41,706 nt of DNA from Gallibacterium melopsittaci (GCF_042433085.1 NZ_JBHLWA010000046.1:1-41706), one strand, 5' to 3'. Counted from the first letter of the stretch, positions 1 through 9,193 are shown. Numbers and translations are program-made. The notes: generated by a model not told the origin, from the sequence alone.

Positions 1-73
1 TAAATGGACTGAGTCCTGTTCAATACAGAATTCAGTCCTTAAAATAATCGTCCAACTTTTCGGGGTCAGATCA
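1..73 (-). mobile_element. Insertion sequence end (left boundary), IS3/IS150-like
   Basis: These 73 bases are the exact reverse complement of 41634-41706. Read on the minus strand, the element begins with TGATCTGACCCCGAAAAGTT, a TG-starting tip that resembles terminal repeats of the IS3 family, IS150 group. No transposase is present because the contig stops inside the element. Family assignment rests on the tip alone and is tentative. That this is a repeat at which assembly stopped is much surer. Confidence 0.75.
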
Positions 74-143
74 GGTGAGCTCTCCTCCTTTTTTATTATT
101 GTAAATAATAAATAATTACCAATTATTTTAGGATATCGTATTT

Positions 144-3100
144 ATGTATAAACAATCTTTTCAAAAAACACTACTTAGTTTAGCAGTCAGCTCTTTAATA
201 ACTGGTACAGCGTTTGCAACTGAATATACCACTATAACCGCAACAAGTGGTAATTCAAAAACTGTTAGTGAAGATAGCATTACAGTAACAGGCAATGGAA
301 CTAACAATAAAGGCGTTATTGATGTTAACAGTGACCTAGGTAGAGGACAGTATAAAGCTACAACATTATATGTAACCAGTACTTCAGGCAATATTGAAAT
401 AGATGCACAAAATAAAGAAAGTGGTTTAGCCATATACGCACAGAGACCTGAAGCTCAACTAAATGTAACATCTGCTAAAGACATCACTATCAAAAATGCA
501 GCGTATGCTGCAAAAGCAACACTTAGTGGTAATATTACCATTAATGCGACCAATGATATTACAGCCACTAATACAACTAATCTTTTATGGACGCAAGTAA
601 ATGATTCCACAGGCTCTAGTGGCATTGCAATTACCGCAGGAAATAATATCAATGCTGGTGATGCCGGAATAATAGCTGAAACAGGAACGGTCAATGTAAA
701 AGCCACAAGGGGGGGAGTTACTGTTGGTAATATAGAAAATAAAACTGCCAACTTTGATATTACTGCACAGAAAAAATTAACCACAGGCACAATTAAGGCA
801 ACCAATGTAACACGTTTAACCTCTAATGGCACTGGCGAAGATGGCGGCGTTGCCACTCAAGACATCACCTCTTCTGACGCTGGTGATGTACAAATTACCT
901 CTAAATCAAATGTAACAGTAACAGGTGATATTGCTAGTTCTAATAATGCAAAAGTTAATATTACCGCTGATAATGGTCTTGCTGTTACTGGCGCACTCAG
1001 ACCTAACGACACCTCACAAATTAATTTAACCAATAACGCTGACTCTGGTGATCCTACTGATACTGCGAAAACTACTTCGATTGGCCGCATTAATGCAGAA
1101 GGTGGAACGATCAATGTTAACTCAACAAACGCCGCAACAACAGTAACTGGCACAACAGTAGTTGGCTCCTCTGATGCAAGTGCTACAGCTGCAGCACTAA
1201 ATATTAAAGATTCACAAAAACCTATTACGTTTAATGGCGATGTTACCGTTAATAAAAGTGGTACTGCTACATTAACTGGCAACAAAAAAGTCGATTTAAA
1301 ACAAACAACCACTGTAAACGATGGAACCTTAAATGTTGGCGCAGAAACCATTAATGCCAATACTATTAATTACAACAATGCTACAACCAATGCTCGTCCA
1401 GCTAATGGAGACGGTGGGCAAGTAACCCTTAATGCAACAAAAGATCTGAATATTAGCGGTAATGTCAGTTCAACTAATACAGGGTCTGCTGGGTCAATGA
1501 ATTTAACCGCTGGCGAAACTATTAACTTTACTGGTACTAACTCTACAGTTACCAAAAGCGGTTCGATCATAGACCAAAACACTACGAATGCGATCAATAT
1601 TACAGCACCAACGGTTAATGCAGAAAACACTTCCCTTGAAGCAACAGGAGTGAACTCCAAAATTAAGGTTTCTGCCAACACTGCTGCAACAGTCAAAGCT
1701 ATACAGGTAACAGGTGCTCTGAGCGAAATCAGTATTAATAAGGATAGTGAAACAGGCAGAGTTAAAGTAAAAGATAGCATTAATGCCACTGGACTAGGTA
1801 GTAAAGTCAATATTGGTAACGCAAGTAGCCCTAGTGTGCAACTTGATGGTGCGATTACGGCGCAATCTAGTAATGAAAGATTTAAATCATACATAACAGT
1901 TTTAGGGCAAGATATTCAAGCCAATGATGCTATCACTGCCGATAAAAACAGTGATATTTCACTTGGGGATAACAGCACTAATAACTTAAAAGTAACCAAC
2001 ACAACAACGGCAAATGGTTCTGCTGCGACCGTTATCCTGCAAGGGGATAATATCAATAAAGATCTTCCTGCGGAGAAAAGCGCTGGTGCGCTCAATGCCA
2101 CCGACGGCGGTACGATTACGGTTAATAACACAAATGAAAATGATAACGCAGTAACCAAGCTAGGCACCCTCTCCGCCGACAAAACTGGTACGATTGATGT
2201 CAATAAAGACGCACAAAAAGGCTCGATTGATACTGGAGCAATCACCGCTGGAAATGGCGAAACCGACGGCACGGGCGGAAAAATTACTGTGGGGAATGAT
2301 GCAACCACCAAAACCACAGCAGAGAGTGTTACTGCGAATGACGCTAAGGCGGTTGCAACGGTTAAAGGGAAAGTCGCCGAAGTTACAGGCGCAGCTGAGG
2401 CTAGCAATGGCGGTGTGGTCAATATCACTGGTGCAAATGAGACTGGCGGTAAAGGTGAAGTAAAAGGCACAGCTACCGCAACTGGCACTGGTTCAAAAGT
2501 GAACGTTTCAGGAGAAACTGCTAAAGCGAATGCAGCTACTGCAAATACTGGCGGCGTTGTTTCGGTTGGTGATACTTCAACTAAAAATGCTTCGGTTACT
2601 GGTGCAGCAACAGCGACTGGCGAAAATTCAAACGTTACAGTTAAGGGTACTGAATCGGCAACTGCAGGGAGTGCAAGCGCAGCTGATAAAGGTAAAGTAA
2701 CAGTGGGTGGCGATACTACAACCACAGCATCTATTACAGGAACTGCTCAAGCAACCAATGGCGGGGATATTAATGTTAAAGCCTCTAATACAGAGGGAAC
2801 TGCTTCAGTTACTGATAATATTTCAGCAAGTGGTAAAAATGGCGATGACACTTCAACTGTTACTGTAAGTGGAAAAACTGCAACAGCGGAAAAAGATGCT
2901 ACTGCAGACAATGGCGGTGTGGTCAATATCACAGGTTCTAATGACGCTGGCGGCAAAGGTGAAGTGAAAGGCAATATTACCGCAAATGGTGCAGATTCTC
3001 AGGTGAATGTTGCGGGTCAAACCGTTACAGCTGGCACAGAAAATAGCGATTCTGAGAACAAAGTCGAAGCCACTAAGGGCGGTGCTATTACGCTAGGCGA

Positions 3101-5228
3101 TACTAATACGATAACCGCTACTATCAACTCGGTAATTAATGCTGCAGGTAAAGATGCGAATGATAAAGGTGCGAGCGTTACGGTTGTAGGTCAAAATATT
3201 TCTGCGAAGAAAGATGTTACTGCGTCTGACGGTGGTACCGTAACATTAGGTAATGATCAAACGGATACCCTTCATATTACAGGTTCTGCAACAGCCAGTG
3301 CAGGAGGAACAGTAACCGCTGATGCAGAAACAGTTAAAGTAATTGGTGATATTGCTTCTGATAATGAGGGTAAAGTTACTGTTAATGGTAAAACAGTAAG
3401 TGCTGATGATGTTACTTCTGATAACAGTGCTAATACTTCTGTAACAGGTGATACCGTTACTGTAAATGGTAAAATTTCATCAGATAATGGTGGTACAACG
3501 ACTGTTACGCAAAACACGGGTAACTTAGATCTTTCAACTAATGCAACCCAACCAGGTATTACTGCTAATAACGGCGGGGCAACCAAGGTTACAGTAACAG
3601 ATAGCGATCTAACTGTTGGCAAAGTCTCCTCTGTTGGCAAAGTCTCCTCTGATGGCACAGTAAAACCATCTGAAGTTGTGCTTACTGCTAATAACATTAC
3701 CGCAAAAAATGAACTCACTGCGAATAATGGCGGCAAAATTAAGCTTGATTCTAAAGGAACAGTAACCACTGAAAAACCAATTAAGGCAAGCAATGGTGGG
3801 GAAATTGAGATTAATGCACCAACTAGCGCAACTATTCATAGCATTGAGCAAGATAAGGATAGTGTGGTGAAAATTAATAGCCCGAAAACAACCTTAGAGA
3901 ACTTAAATGCTAACGGTGCAACCTTAGTTTCAGATAAACCAGGTTCAGTATTAAGTATTACTAACCCAGGCACTGGACAAAATACTTATGGATTAAATTT
4001 AGCAATTAAGCCTACAGAAAGTAGTTATCTGAACTTTACAAACTCACCAGCAGCAGGACAAACTTTACAGCTACAAGATCCAGATAAGTATGCGAAAGTT
4101 GTGGCAGATTTAAAAGAAGCCTCAAAAGCGGCTAATAACATTTACCGTATTCCATTTGCGGGTGTGGCTAATCCAAATGATGATGAAGTCTTTAAGACAA
4201 ATTCTCAACCTGTGGGTAATGGATTTGATGTATTAGATCTCTACTTAGGGCATGAGAATGTCGCGAATGCAACTGCGAATGATCGCTTATTCTTAGATCA
4301 AGCAGGTATCAATGCAGGTGAGTTCTATTATGCAAGTATCCGTTCTGTCGGTATAGATAGTAATGCGCAGAATAACCTCAATAATATTGCACTTGCTGGC
4401 TTAATGTTAGCAACGGATATGATTAATTCTGCACGTTCAGGCGTACCAACTGAAGAAGAGGGCTTATGGGCAACCTATTCAAACGCTGATTATGACCACA
4501 ATGGCGTGAAATTGAACGCTCACCAAACGAAAATTGGTTACGATCGTGTAACAACGATTAATGATCGTTCAAATCGTTTTGGCGCCTCGCTTGAGTATGA
4601 TCGTGCTAGCGGTAATATTACTAATGGTGATATTGAGGCGAATAAAGTGGTTGCTAAAGTTTACAACACAATGCGTTTTGGCAACGGTGCTTACACCAAT
4701 GTGGTTGCCGCAATGGGACGTGTGAAAACCACTGCTGCGGTAGATGATGAAACCACGACCACTAAATTACATAACGATTATGCGGCAGTAAGTGCTGAAT
4801 ATGGTATGCGTTTCGATCTTGGTAATGGTTGGTACGCGATTCCACAAGCACAATTACAATATACGCTAGTACAAGCAGATAAGCTAAAAATGTATGATGC
4901 TGATGTAAAAGTTGGCAATACAAATAGCATGCAAGCTCGCACTGGTTTATTAGTAGGGCAAAATGTAGCGTATGGCAATAAACTGGTGAACTTCTATGGT
5001 TCAATGGATATTTATCGTGAATTTGCTGGTAAACAACAAATGGAAGTTGACTCTGTCGCAAAATATAATTGGGAAGTTGACAACCGTGGTACTTGGTATC
5101 GCGCTGGATTAGGGGCTTCAATGAAGTTAACCTCTGGTACTGTACTCTATCTTGATGTATCACGTACATTTGGTAGCGCAGGCCGCCGTACCAGCGATGC
5201 GAATGTAGGCGTTAAAATTACCTTTTAA
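144..5228 (+). CDS. Large autotransporter (type Va) adhesin-like protein
   Basis: This 1694-residue protein has the autotransporter layout. Residues 1-26 are a Sec signal peptide ending in an Ala-Phe-Ala cleavage region. A passenger of about 1400 residues, rich in Thr, Ala, Asn, Asp and Gly, carries many degenerate beta-strand repeats built around NGG-(x)-V-x-V. A C-terminal beta-barrel of about 257 residues starts near residue 1438 at a GLWATYSN motif and ends in Val-Lys-Ile-Thr-Phe, the usual terminal aromatic residue. I see no cysteine, as is normal for these proteins. The ATG at 144 has a weak TAGGA ribosome site. The passenger probably forms a beta-helix on the cell surface and acts in adhesion or aggregation; substrate unknown. 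The IS ends only 70 bp upstream, so its native promoter may be lost. Low-complexity repeats make allele variation likely. Confidence 0.88.
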   Translation: MYKQSFQKTLLSLAVSSLITGTAFATEYTTITATSGNSKTVSEDSITVTGNGTNNKGVIDVNSDLGRGQYKATTLYVTSTSGNIEIDAQNKESGLAIYAQRPEAQLNVTSAKDITIKNAAYAAKATLSGNITINATNDITATNTTNLLWTQVNDSTGSSGIAITAGNNINAGDAGIIAETGTVNVKATRGGVTVGNIENKTANFDITAQKKLTTGTIKATNVTRLTSNGTGEDGGVATQDITSSDAGDVQITSKSNVTVTGDIASSNNAKVNITADNGLAVTGALRPNDTSQINLTNNADSGDPTDTAKTTSIGRINAEGGTINVNSTNAATTVTGTTVVGSSDASATAAALNIKDSQKPITFNGDVTVNKSGTATLTGNKKVDLKQTTTVNDGTLNVGAETINANTINYNNATTNARPANGDGGQVTLNATKDLNISGNVSSTNTGSAGSMNLTAGETINFTGTNSTVTKSGSIIDQNTTNAINITAPTVNAENTSLEATGVNSKIKVSANTAATVKAIQVTGALSEISINKDSETGRVKVKDSINATGLGSKVNIGNASSPSVQLDGAITAQSSNERFKSYITVLGQDIQANDAITADKNSDISLGDNSTNNLKVTNTTTANGSAATVILQGDNINKDLPAEKSAGALNATDGGTITVNNTNENDNAVTKLGTLSADKTGTIDVNKDAQKGSIDTGAITAGNGETDGTGGKITVGNDATTKTTAESVTANDAKAVATVKGKVAEVTGAAEASNGGVVNITGANETGGKGEVKGTATATGTGSKVNVSGETAKANAATANTGGVVSVGDTSTKNASVTGAATATGENSNVTVKGTESATAGSASAADKGKVTVGGDTTTTASITGTAQATNGGDINVKASNTEGTASVTDNISASGKNGDDTSTVTVSGKTATAEKDATADNGGVVNITGSNDAGGKGEVKGNITANGADSQVNVAGQTVTAGTENSDSENKVEATKGGAITLGDTNTITATINSVINAAGKDANDKGASVTVVGQNISAKKDVTASDGGTVTLGNDQTDTLHITGSATASAGGTVTADAETVKVIGDIASDNEGKVTVNGKTVSADDVTSDNSANTSVTGDTVTVNGKISSDNGGTTTVTQNTGNLDLSTNATQPGITANNGGATKVTVTDSDLTVGKVSSVGKVSSDGTVKPSEVVLTANNITAKNELTANNGGKIKLDSKGTVTTEKPIKASNGGEIEINAPTSATIHSIEQDKDSVVKINSPKTTLENLNANGATLVSDKPGSVLSITNPGTGQNTYGLNLAIKPTESSYLNFTNSPAAGQTLQLQDPDKYAKVVADLKEASKAANNIYRIPFAGVANPNDDEVFKTNSQPVGNGFDVLDLYLGHENVANATANDRLFLDQAGINAGEFYYASIRSVGIDSNAQNNLNNIALAGLMLATDMINSARSGVPTEEEGLWATYSNADYDHNGVKLNAHQTKIGYDRVTTINDRSNRFGASLEYDRASGNITNGDIEANKVVAKVYNTMRFGNGAYTNVVAAMGRVKTTAAVDDETTTTKLHNDYAAVSAEYGMRFDLGNGWYAIPQAQLQYTLVQADKLKMYDADVKVGNTNSMQARTGLLVGQNVAYGNKLVNFYGSMDIYREFAGKQQMEVDSVAKYNWEVDNRGTWYRAGLGASMKLTSGTVLYLDVSRTFGSAGRRTSDANVGVKITF
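2405..2932 (+). repeat. Internal passenger duplication, 504 bp offset
   Basis: The 24 bases at 2405-2428 recur identically at 2909-2932, and the similarity continues for roughly 100 bases on each side of the gene frame. The offset of 504 bp is exactly 168 codons, so recombination between copies would keep the frame. The encoded segments both read NGGVVNITG followed by a GGKGEVKG motif. Confidence 0.8.
3613..3648 (+). repeat. 18-bp tandem direct repeat (two copies)
   Basis: The unit CTGTTGGCAAAGTCTCCT occurs at 3613-3630 and 3631-3648, with a partial third copy (CTGATGGC) following. It encodes two VGKVSS units inside the passenger. The length is a multiple of three, so copy-number change adds or removes residues without a frameshift. 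Confidence 0.9.
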
Positions 5229-5255
5229 GTTTTAATTACTTATTTTTAACTGCAT

Positions 5256-5293
5256 AATAACCTCAAAGTGAAATACTTTGAGGTTATTTTTTT
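5256..5293 (+). terminator. Intrinsic terminator of the autotransporter gene
   Basis: An 11-bp perfect stem, AACCTCAAAGT (5259-5269) with ACTTTGAGGTT (5275-5285), closes a 5-base loop, can be extended by A-T pairs, and is followed by a run of Ts. It lies 30 bases after the stop codon. Confidence 0.9.
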
Positions 5294-5342
5294 ATGCCGG
5301 ATTAGCGCCTCATTTGCCTATTTGATCGCAAATTATTTCAAG

Positions 5343-5383
5343 AAAAAATCCGCCTAATACCCTATCAAAAGCGCGGATTTTTT
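5343..5383. terminator. Second hairpin between the autotransporter gene and mreB
   Basis: AAAAAATCCGC (5343-5353) pairs perfectly with GCGGATTTTTT (5373-5383) around a 19-base loop. The T and A runs are part of the stem, so it could act as a weak terminator in either direction or as a cruciform or leader structure upstream of mreB. I cannot place the mreB promoter with confidence. The rest of 5294-5450 is AT-rich without other clear signals. Confidence 0.55.
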
Positions 5384-5450
5384 GGTAAATTACACCCAAT
5401 TTTTTCACTGTAAAAATTAACCTATTTTATTCACATTAAAACGGAAGATT

Positions 5451-6500
5451 ATGTTTAAAAAAATTCGTGGTCTATTTTCTAATGACCTTTCTATCGATTT
5501 AGGCACAGCAAATACTCTTATTTATGTTAAAGGTCAAGGCATCGTACTTGATGAGCCATCAGTTGTTGCGATTCGTCAAGATCGTGTTGGTTCATTAAAA
5601 AATATTGCAGCTGTTGGACGTGAAGCAAAATCAATGTTAGGTAGAACGCCAAAAAGCATTAGTGCAATTCGTCCAATGAAAGATGGTGTGATTGCCGATT
5701 TCTTCGTAACTGAAAAAATGTTGCAATATTTTATCAAGCAAGTCCATCGTAACAATTTTATGCGCCCAAGCCCACGTGTTCTAGTGTGTGTACCTGCTGG
5801 TGCCACCCAAGTAGAACGTCGTGCAATTAAAGAATCTGCTTATGGTGCTGGTGCACGTGAAGTGCATTTAATTGAAGAACCAATGGCTGCTGCGATTGGT
5901 GCAAAATTACCTGTATCAGAAGCAACGGGTTCTATGGTTATTGATATTGGCGGTGGTACAACTGAAGTGGCAGTTATCTCATTAAATGGTGTCGTGTATT
6001 CTTCTTCTGTTCGTATCGGTGGTGACCGTTTTGATGAAGCAATTATTGCTTATGTTCGCCGTACTTTTGGTTCATCTATTGGTGAAACAACCGCTGAAAG
6101 AATTAAGAAAGAATTAGCGAGTGCCTATATTGAAGATGGCGATGAAATTTTGGAAATGGAAGTGCATGGACATAACCTTGCCGAAGGTGCACCAAGAACA
6201 TTTACCTTAAATACTCAAGATGTCCTAGAAGCTATTCAACAACCATTAGATGGTATCGTGCGTGCCGTGCGTACTGCATTAGAACAATGCCCACCGGAAC
6301 TTGCTGCCGATATTTTTGAACGTGGTATGGTATTAACTGGTGGTGGTGCATTAATGAAAAATATTGATGTATTACTTTCTCGTGAATCTGGTGTACCCGT
6401 CATTGTTGCCGACGATCCACTCACTTGCGTTGCACGTGGTGGTGGTGAAGCACTAGAAATGATTGATTTGCTCGGTGGCGATATTTTTAGTGACGAATAA
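5451..6500 (+). CDS. mreB: Rod shape-determining actin homologue MreB
   Basis: At 349 residues it matches MreB length and shows the actin-fold ATP-binding elements: phosphate-1 loop D16-L-G-T-A-N, the DIGGGTTEVAVIS phosphate-2 loop, and the adenosine motif GMVLTGGGA near the C-terminus. An N-terminal Met-Phe-Lys-Lys-Ile amphipathic segment fits membrane binding. MreB forms membrane-associated filaments that guide lateral wall synthesis together with MreC, MreD and RodZ; rodZ is also in this window at 23925. A GGAAG ribosome site precedes the ATG by a normal distance. It is the first gene of mreBCD, separated from mreC by a hairpin that could lower downstream expression. Confidence 0.98.
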   Translation: MFKKIRGLFSNDLSIDLGTANTLIYVKGQGIVLDEPSVVAIRQDRVGSLKNIAAVGREAKSMLGRTPKSISAIRPMKDGVIADFFVTEKMLQYFIKQVHRNNFMRPSPRVLVCVPAGATQVERRAIKESAYGAGAREVHLIEEPMAAAIGAKLPVSEATGSMVIDIGGGTTEVAVISLNGVVYSSSVRIGGDRFDEAIIAYVRRTFGSSIGETTAERIKKELASAYIEDGDEILEMEVHGHNLAEGAPRTFTLNTQDVLEAIQQPLDGIVRAVRTALEQCPPELAADIFERGMVLTGGGALMKNIDVLLSRESGVPVIVADDPLTCVARGGGEALEMIDLLGGDIFSDE

Positions 6501-6521
6501 TCCGAATTATCAAACCAATTA

Positions 6522-6550
6522 GGGCAGCTTGTTAATCCAAGCTGCTCTAT
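6522..6550 (+). promoter_or_regulatory. Intercistronic hairpin between mreB and mreC
   Basis: GCAGCTTG (6524-6531) pairs with CAAGCTGC (6538-6545) around a 6-base loop, extendable by a G-T and a G-C pair. The following TCTATTTTG is a poor U-tract, so this looks like a partial terminator or an mRNA-processing and stability element that would make mreB more abundant than mreCD. Confidence 0.6.
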
Positions 6551-6569
6551 TTTGTATAAATTGTATGGT

Positions 6570-7559
6570 ATGAAACCAATTTTCACAAAATCTCCTTCTC
6601 TTGGTGTCAGACTTATCTTTGCAGTGATTTTATCGGTAATCTTAATGTTTTCCGATGGGCAAACTCGCAATTTATTACAGATTCGCAGTGTGTTAGAAAC
6701 TACTGTAAGTTGGATCTATTACTTAGCCAATACACCACGTTCGGTACTTGATGGCGTATCTGACAATTTAGTTGATACCGGTACATTACAAATTGAAAAT
6801 AAGGTACTAAAAGAGCAGTTAATGGAAAAAAATGCAGACCTTCTATTATTAGATCAATTAAAAGTTGAAAATCAGCGTTTGCGTTTATTACTAAACTCTC
6901 CATTACGTCATGACGAATATAAGAAAATTGCCGAAGTATTAACGGCTGAAACTGATCCTTATCGCCAACAAGTTGTCATTAATCAAGGTGAGAAAGATGG
7001 CGCTTATGTAGGACAACCTGTCATTGATGAAAAAGGAGTCGTTGGACAAATTATTTCTGTTGGGCATAACACTAGCCGTGTACTATTAATTTCTGATGTT
7101 ACACACTCTATTCCATTACAAGTATTACGTTCAGATATTCGTGTTATTGCCAGCGGTACAGGTCGTCCTGATGAATTGGTCCTAGATAATGTCTCTCGTT
7201 CAGCAGATATTGAAAAAGGTGATTTATTAGTAACATCTGGTTTAGGTCGCCGTTTTCCTGAAGGTTATCCAGTTGCTATTGTCGAATCTGTTTCACGTGA
7301 AGGGAATAATTACTTTGCCACAATTATTGCTAAACCGTTAGCTTCTCTGGAACGTTTGCGTTATCTATTACTCCTCTGGCCTACCAATGAGGATATGAAA
7401 CGTTTAAATGGTAATGCTCCAACCCAAATTAAGGAAGTAGTAAAACAACGTTTATCCTCTCAACAAGCTACACCTGATACTGAAGAGAATAACGATCTAC
7501 CAACAGATACATTAGATAAACCAGTGCCACCAACAAAAGAAAAAGTCGAAGAAGAATAG
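6570..7559 (+). CDS. mreC: Rod shape-determining protein MreC
   Basis: This 329-residue protein has a short cytoplasmic start, one membrane segment (about residues 12-29), a coiled coil (about 60-105, leucine-rich heptads) and a periplasmic beta-domain, the usual MreC plan. The C-terminal tail is rich in Glu, Pro and Thr and is probably disordered. MreC links MreB and RodZ inside the cell to PBP2/RodA in the periplasm. I chose the ATG at 6570 (MKPIF, as in relatives) over an in-frame TTG at 6552, which would sit right against the upstream hairpin. Neither has a strong ribosome site. mreD starts two bases after its stop codon. Confidence 0.95.
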   Translation: MKPIFTKSPSLGVRLIFAVILSVILMFSDGQTRNLLQIRSVLETTVSWIYYLANTPRSVLDGVSDNLVDTGTLQIENKVLKEQLMEKNADLLLLDQLKVENQRLRLLLNSPLRHDEYKKIAEVLTAETDPYRQQVVINQGEKDGAYVGQPVIDEKGVVGQIISVGHNTSRVLLISDVTHSIPLQVLRSDIRVIASGTGRPDELVLDNVSRSADIEKGDLLVTSGLGRRFPEGYPVAIVESVSREGNNYFATIIAKPLASLERLRYLLLLWPTNEDMKRLNGNAPTQIKEVVKQRLSSQQATPDTEENNDLPTDTLDKPVPPTKEKVEEE

Positions 7560-7560
7560 T

Positions 7561-8049
7561 ATGAAAGCAAATGCGATATTTCAATGGTTGATGATTACCA
7601 TTACATTTGTAATTGCATTAGTATTTGAAATTATGCCTTGGCCAACAGATTTTTCTGGCTATCGTCCTGCATGGTTAGTTTTAGTACTCTTATATTGGGT
7701 AATGGCAATACCTGGTCGAATCAACATAGGTATTGCCTTTTTAGCTGGATTAGTATGGGATTTGGTATTAGGTTCTATCTTAGGTATCCATTCCCTTATT
7801 TTTTCCGTATTTGCCTATCTGATTGCAGTTAATTCTATGATTCTACGCAATCTTTCTCTCTGGCAGCAAAGCCTATTGGTTATTCTTTGTGTATTCTTAA
7901 TTCGAATTGCAATTTTCTTACTAGAACTCTTTTTACATAGTGCAATTTTTAATTCTCAAGAAATTGCAGGTGCCATACTAAGTGGTGTTCTCTGGCCTTG
8001 GGTATTCCTGATTTTACGAGGTTTACGCCGTAAATTATCCCTACGTTAA
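7561..8049 (+). CDS. mreD: Rod shape-determining membrane protein MreD
   Basis: A 162-residue, very hydrophobic protein with about five predicted membrane helices and a basic C-terminal tail, as expected for MreD. It is the third component of the elongasome core and is translationally coupled to mreC: its ATG begins one base after the mreC stop codon. The MPWP segment near residue 25 and the GLVWDLVLG segment in the middle are typical of the family. Its stop codon overlaps the stop codon of the convergent permease gene by four bases. Confidence 0.95.
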   Translation: MKANAIFQWLMITITFVIALVFEIMPWPTDFSGYRPAWLVLVLLYWVMAIPGRINIGIAFLAGLVWDLVLGSILGIHSLIFSVFAYLIAVNSMILRNLSLWQQSLLVILCVFLIRIAIFLLELFLHSAIFNSQEIAGAILSGVLWPWVFLILRGLRRKLSLR

Positions 8050-9119
8050 TAATCATCACTATTAGCCACATTAATTGGCGGTAATGCGGTAATAATCGCT
8101 TTTACTAATGTGGCTAATGGAATCGCAAAAAATACCCCCCAAAAGCCCCATAATCCACCAAAGAAAATCACTGATATAATAATAATCAATGGATGTAAAT
8201 TGACTGCCTCAGAAAATAATAAAGGCACTAATAAATTACCGTCTAATAGTTGAGTAATCGTATAAACCAACATTAAATAACCAAAAGTCGCAGACCATCC
8301 AAATTGAAAGAGTGCAACTAACGCTAATGGAATTGTCACTAATACCGCACCGACATACGGCACTAATACAGATAAACCAATCGCTACGGCTAACAATAAT
8401 GAATAATTTAATTTAAATAATAAGAAAGTCACATAACTAACCGCTGTCATCACAATAATTTCAGTGACTTTACCACGGATATAGTTTGCAATTTGTAACT
8501 TCATTTCATCCCAAACTTTATTCACTAATTGACGATTTCGTGGTAGAAATCTTGTCACTCCAGCAATTAAATAATCTCTATCCTTAATTAAGAAAAACAC
8601 CATTAAAGGGACCAAAAAAGCATAAATTCCAATGGTGACTAAACTGACAATGGAAACTAAGGAATAACGCAGTGCTGACTCTCCAGCACCTAAAATTTTC
8701 TCTCTCACACTATTAAAAATGGTATCAATCATTGCATAGTCAACATATTCAGGATAATTCTCTGGCAGAGATAGAACCCATTCATGTAGTTGATTACTCA
8801 TTGTTGGTAAATCTTTTAATAGATTCACCAACTGATTCCAAAGCGTTGGGATCATCACCAGTAAGATAAAAAAGACTGCTGCAATAAAACCACCTAATAC
8901 AATTACTAATGCTAATAAGTGTGGAAATTTAAATTTTGTTGAGAGGTACTGAATAGGAAGTTCTAAGAGATAAGCTAATACTATCGCAATAAGCAATGGA
9001 GTAAATAAATCACTAAAAAAATAGAAAACAATACAAACTATTAAAATTAAGCTGAATAGTCCGACCGCTTGTGGATCACTAAAACGACGTTTATACCACT
9101 CTTTAAAAACAGACAGCAT
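8046..9119 (-). CDS. AI-2E/PerM family membrane permease
   Basis: This 357-residue protein has about eight predicted membrane helices in the AI-2E transporter (PerM/TqsA/YdiK) arrangement: hydrophobic pairs at the N-terminus, a soluble segment around residues 90-150, and a C-terminal bundle with the PLAT...A pattern after GFWGVFFAIP. Members include autoinducer-2 exporters and Na+/H+ antiporters; the substrate here cannot be read from sequence. The start is well placed, with AAGGAG upstream of the ATG at 9119. It runs towards mreD with no terminator between them, and divergently from the small gene at 9233. Confidence 0.88.
   Translation of the reverse strand: MLSVFKEWYKRRFSDPQAVGLFSLILIVCIVFYFFSDLFTPLLIAIVLAYLLELPIQYLSTKFKFPHLLALVIVLGGFIAAVFFILLVMIPTLWNQLVNLLKDLPTMSNQLHEWVLSLPENYPEYVDYAMIDTIFNSVREKILGAGESALRYSLVSIVSLVTIGIYAFLVPLMVFFLIKDRDYLIAGVTRFLPRNRQLVNKVWDEMKLQIANYIRGKVTEIIVMTAVSYVTFLLFKLNYSLLLAVAIGLSVLVPYVGAVLVTIPLALVALFQFGWSATFGYLMLVYTITQLLDGNLLVPLLFSEAVNLHPLIIIISVIFFGGLWGFWGVFFAIPLATLVKAIITALPPINVANSDDY
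9063..9072 (-). other. Exact Actinobacillus-type DNA uptake word
   Basis: GACCGCTTGT is the reverse complement of ACAAGCGGTC, the Apl-type uptake signal core. It is the only exact copy I found. A 9/10 match lies at 39439-39448. With one copy in 41.7 kb it may be chance. Confidence 0.4.
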
Positions 9120-9164
9120 ATAAAAACTCCTTGCATCAATCGCTTTTAGATTATAAGCAAGTTA

Positions 9165-9193
9165 TTTACTTGAATAAAGAGTAAATCTATACT
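9165..9193 (+). promoter_or_regulatory. Sigma-70 promoter for the 9233 gene
   Basis: TTTACT (9165-9170), 17-base spacer, TATACT (9188-9193). It lies about 40 bases before the ATG at 9233, giving a short leader with an AAGGAA ribosome site. Confidence 0.6.

Noticed and set aside
161..4978. Long minus-strand reading frames opposite the autotransporter gene
   Set aside because: They arise from the repetitive Thr/Ala/Asn/Gly codon pattern of the passenger on the other strand. They lack ribosome sites and show Val/Pro/Leu-rich nonsense composition.
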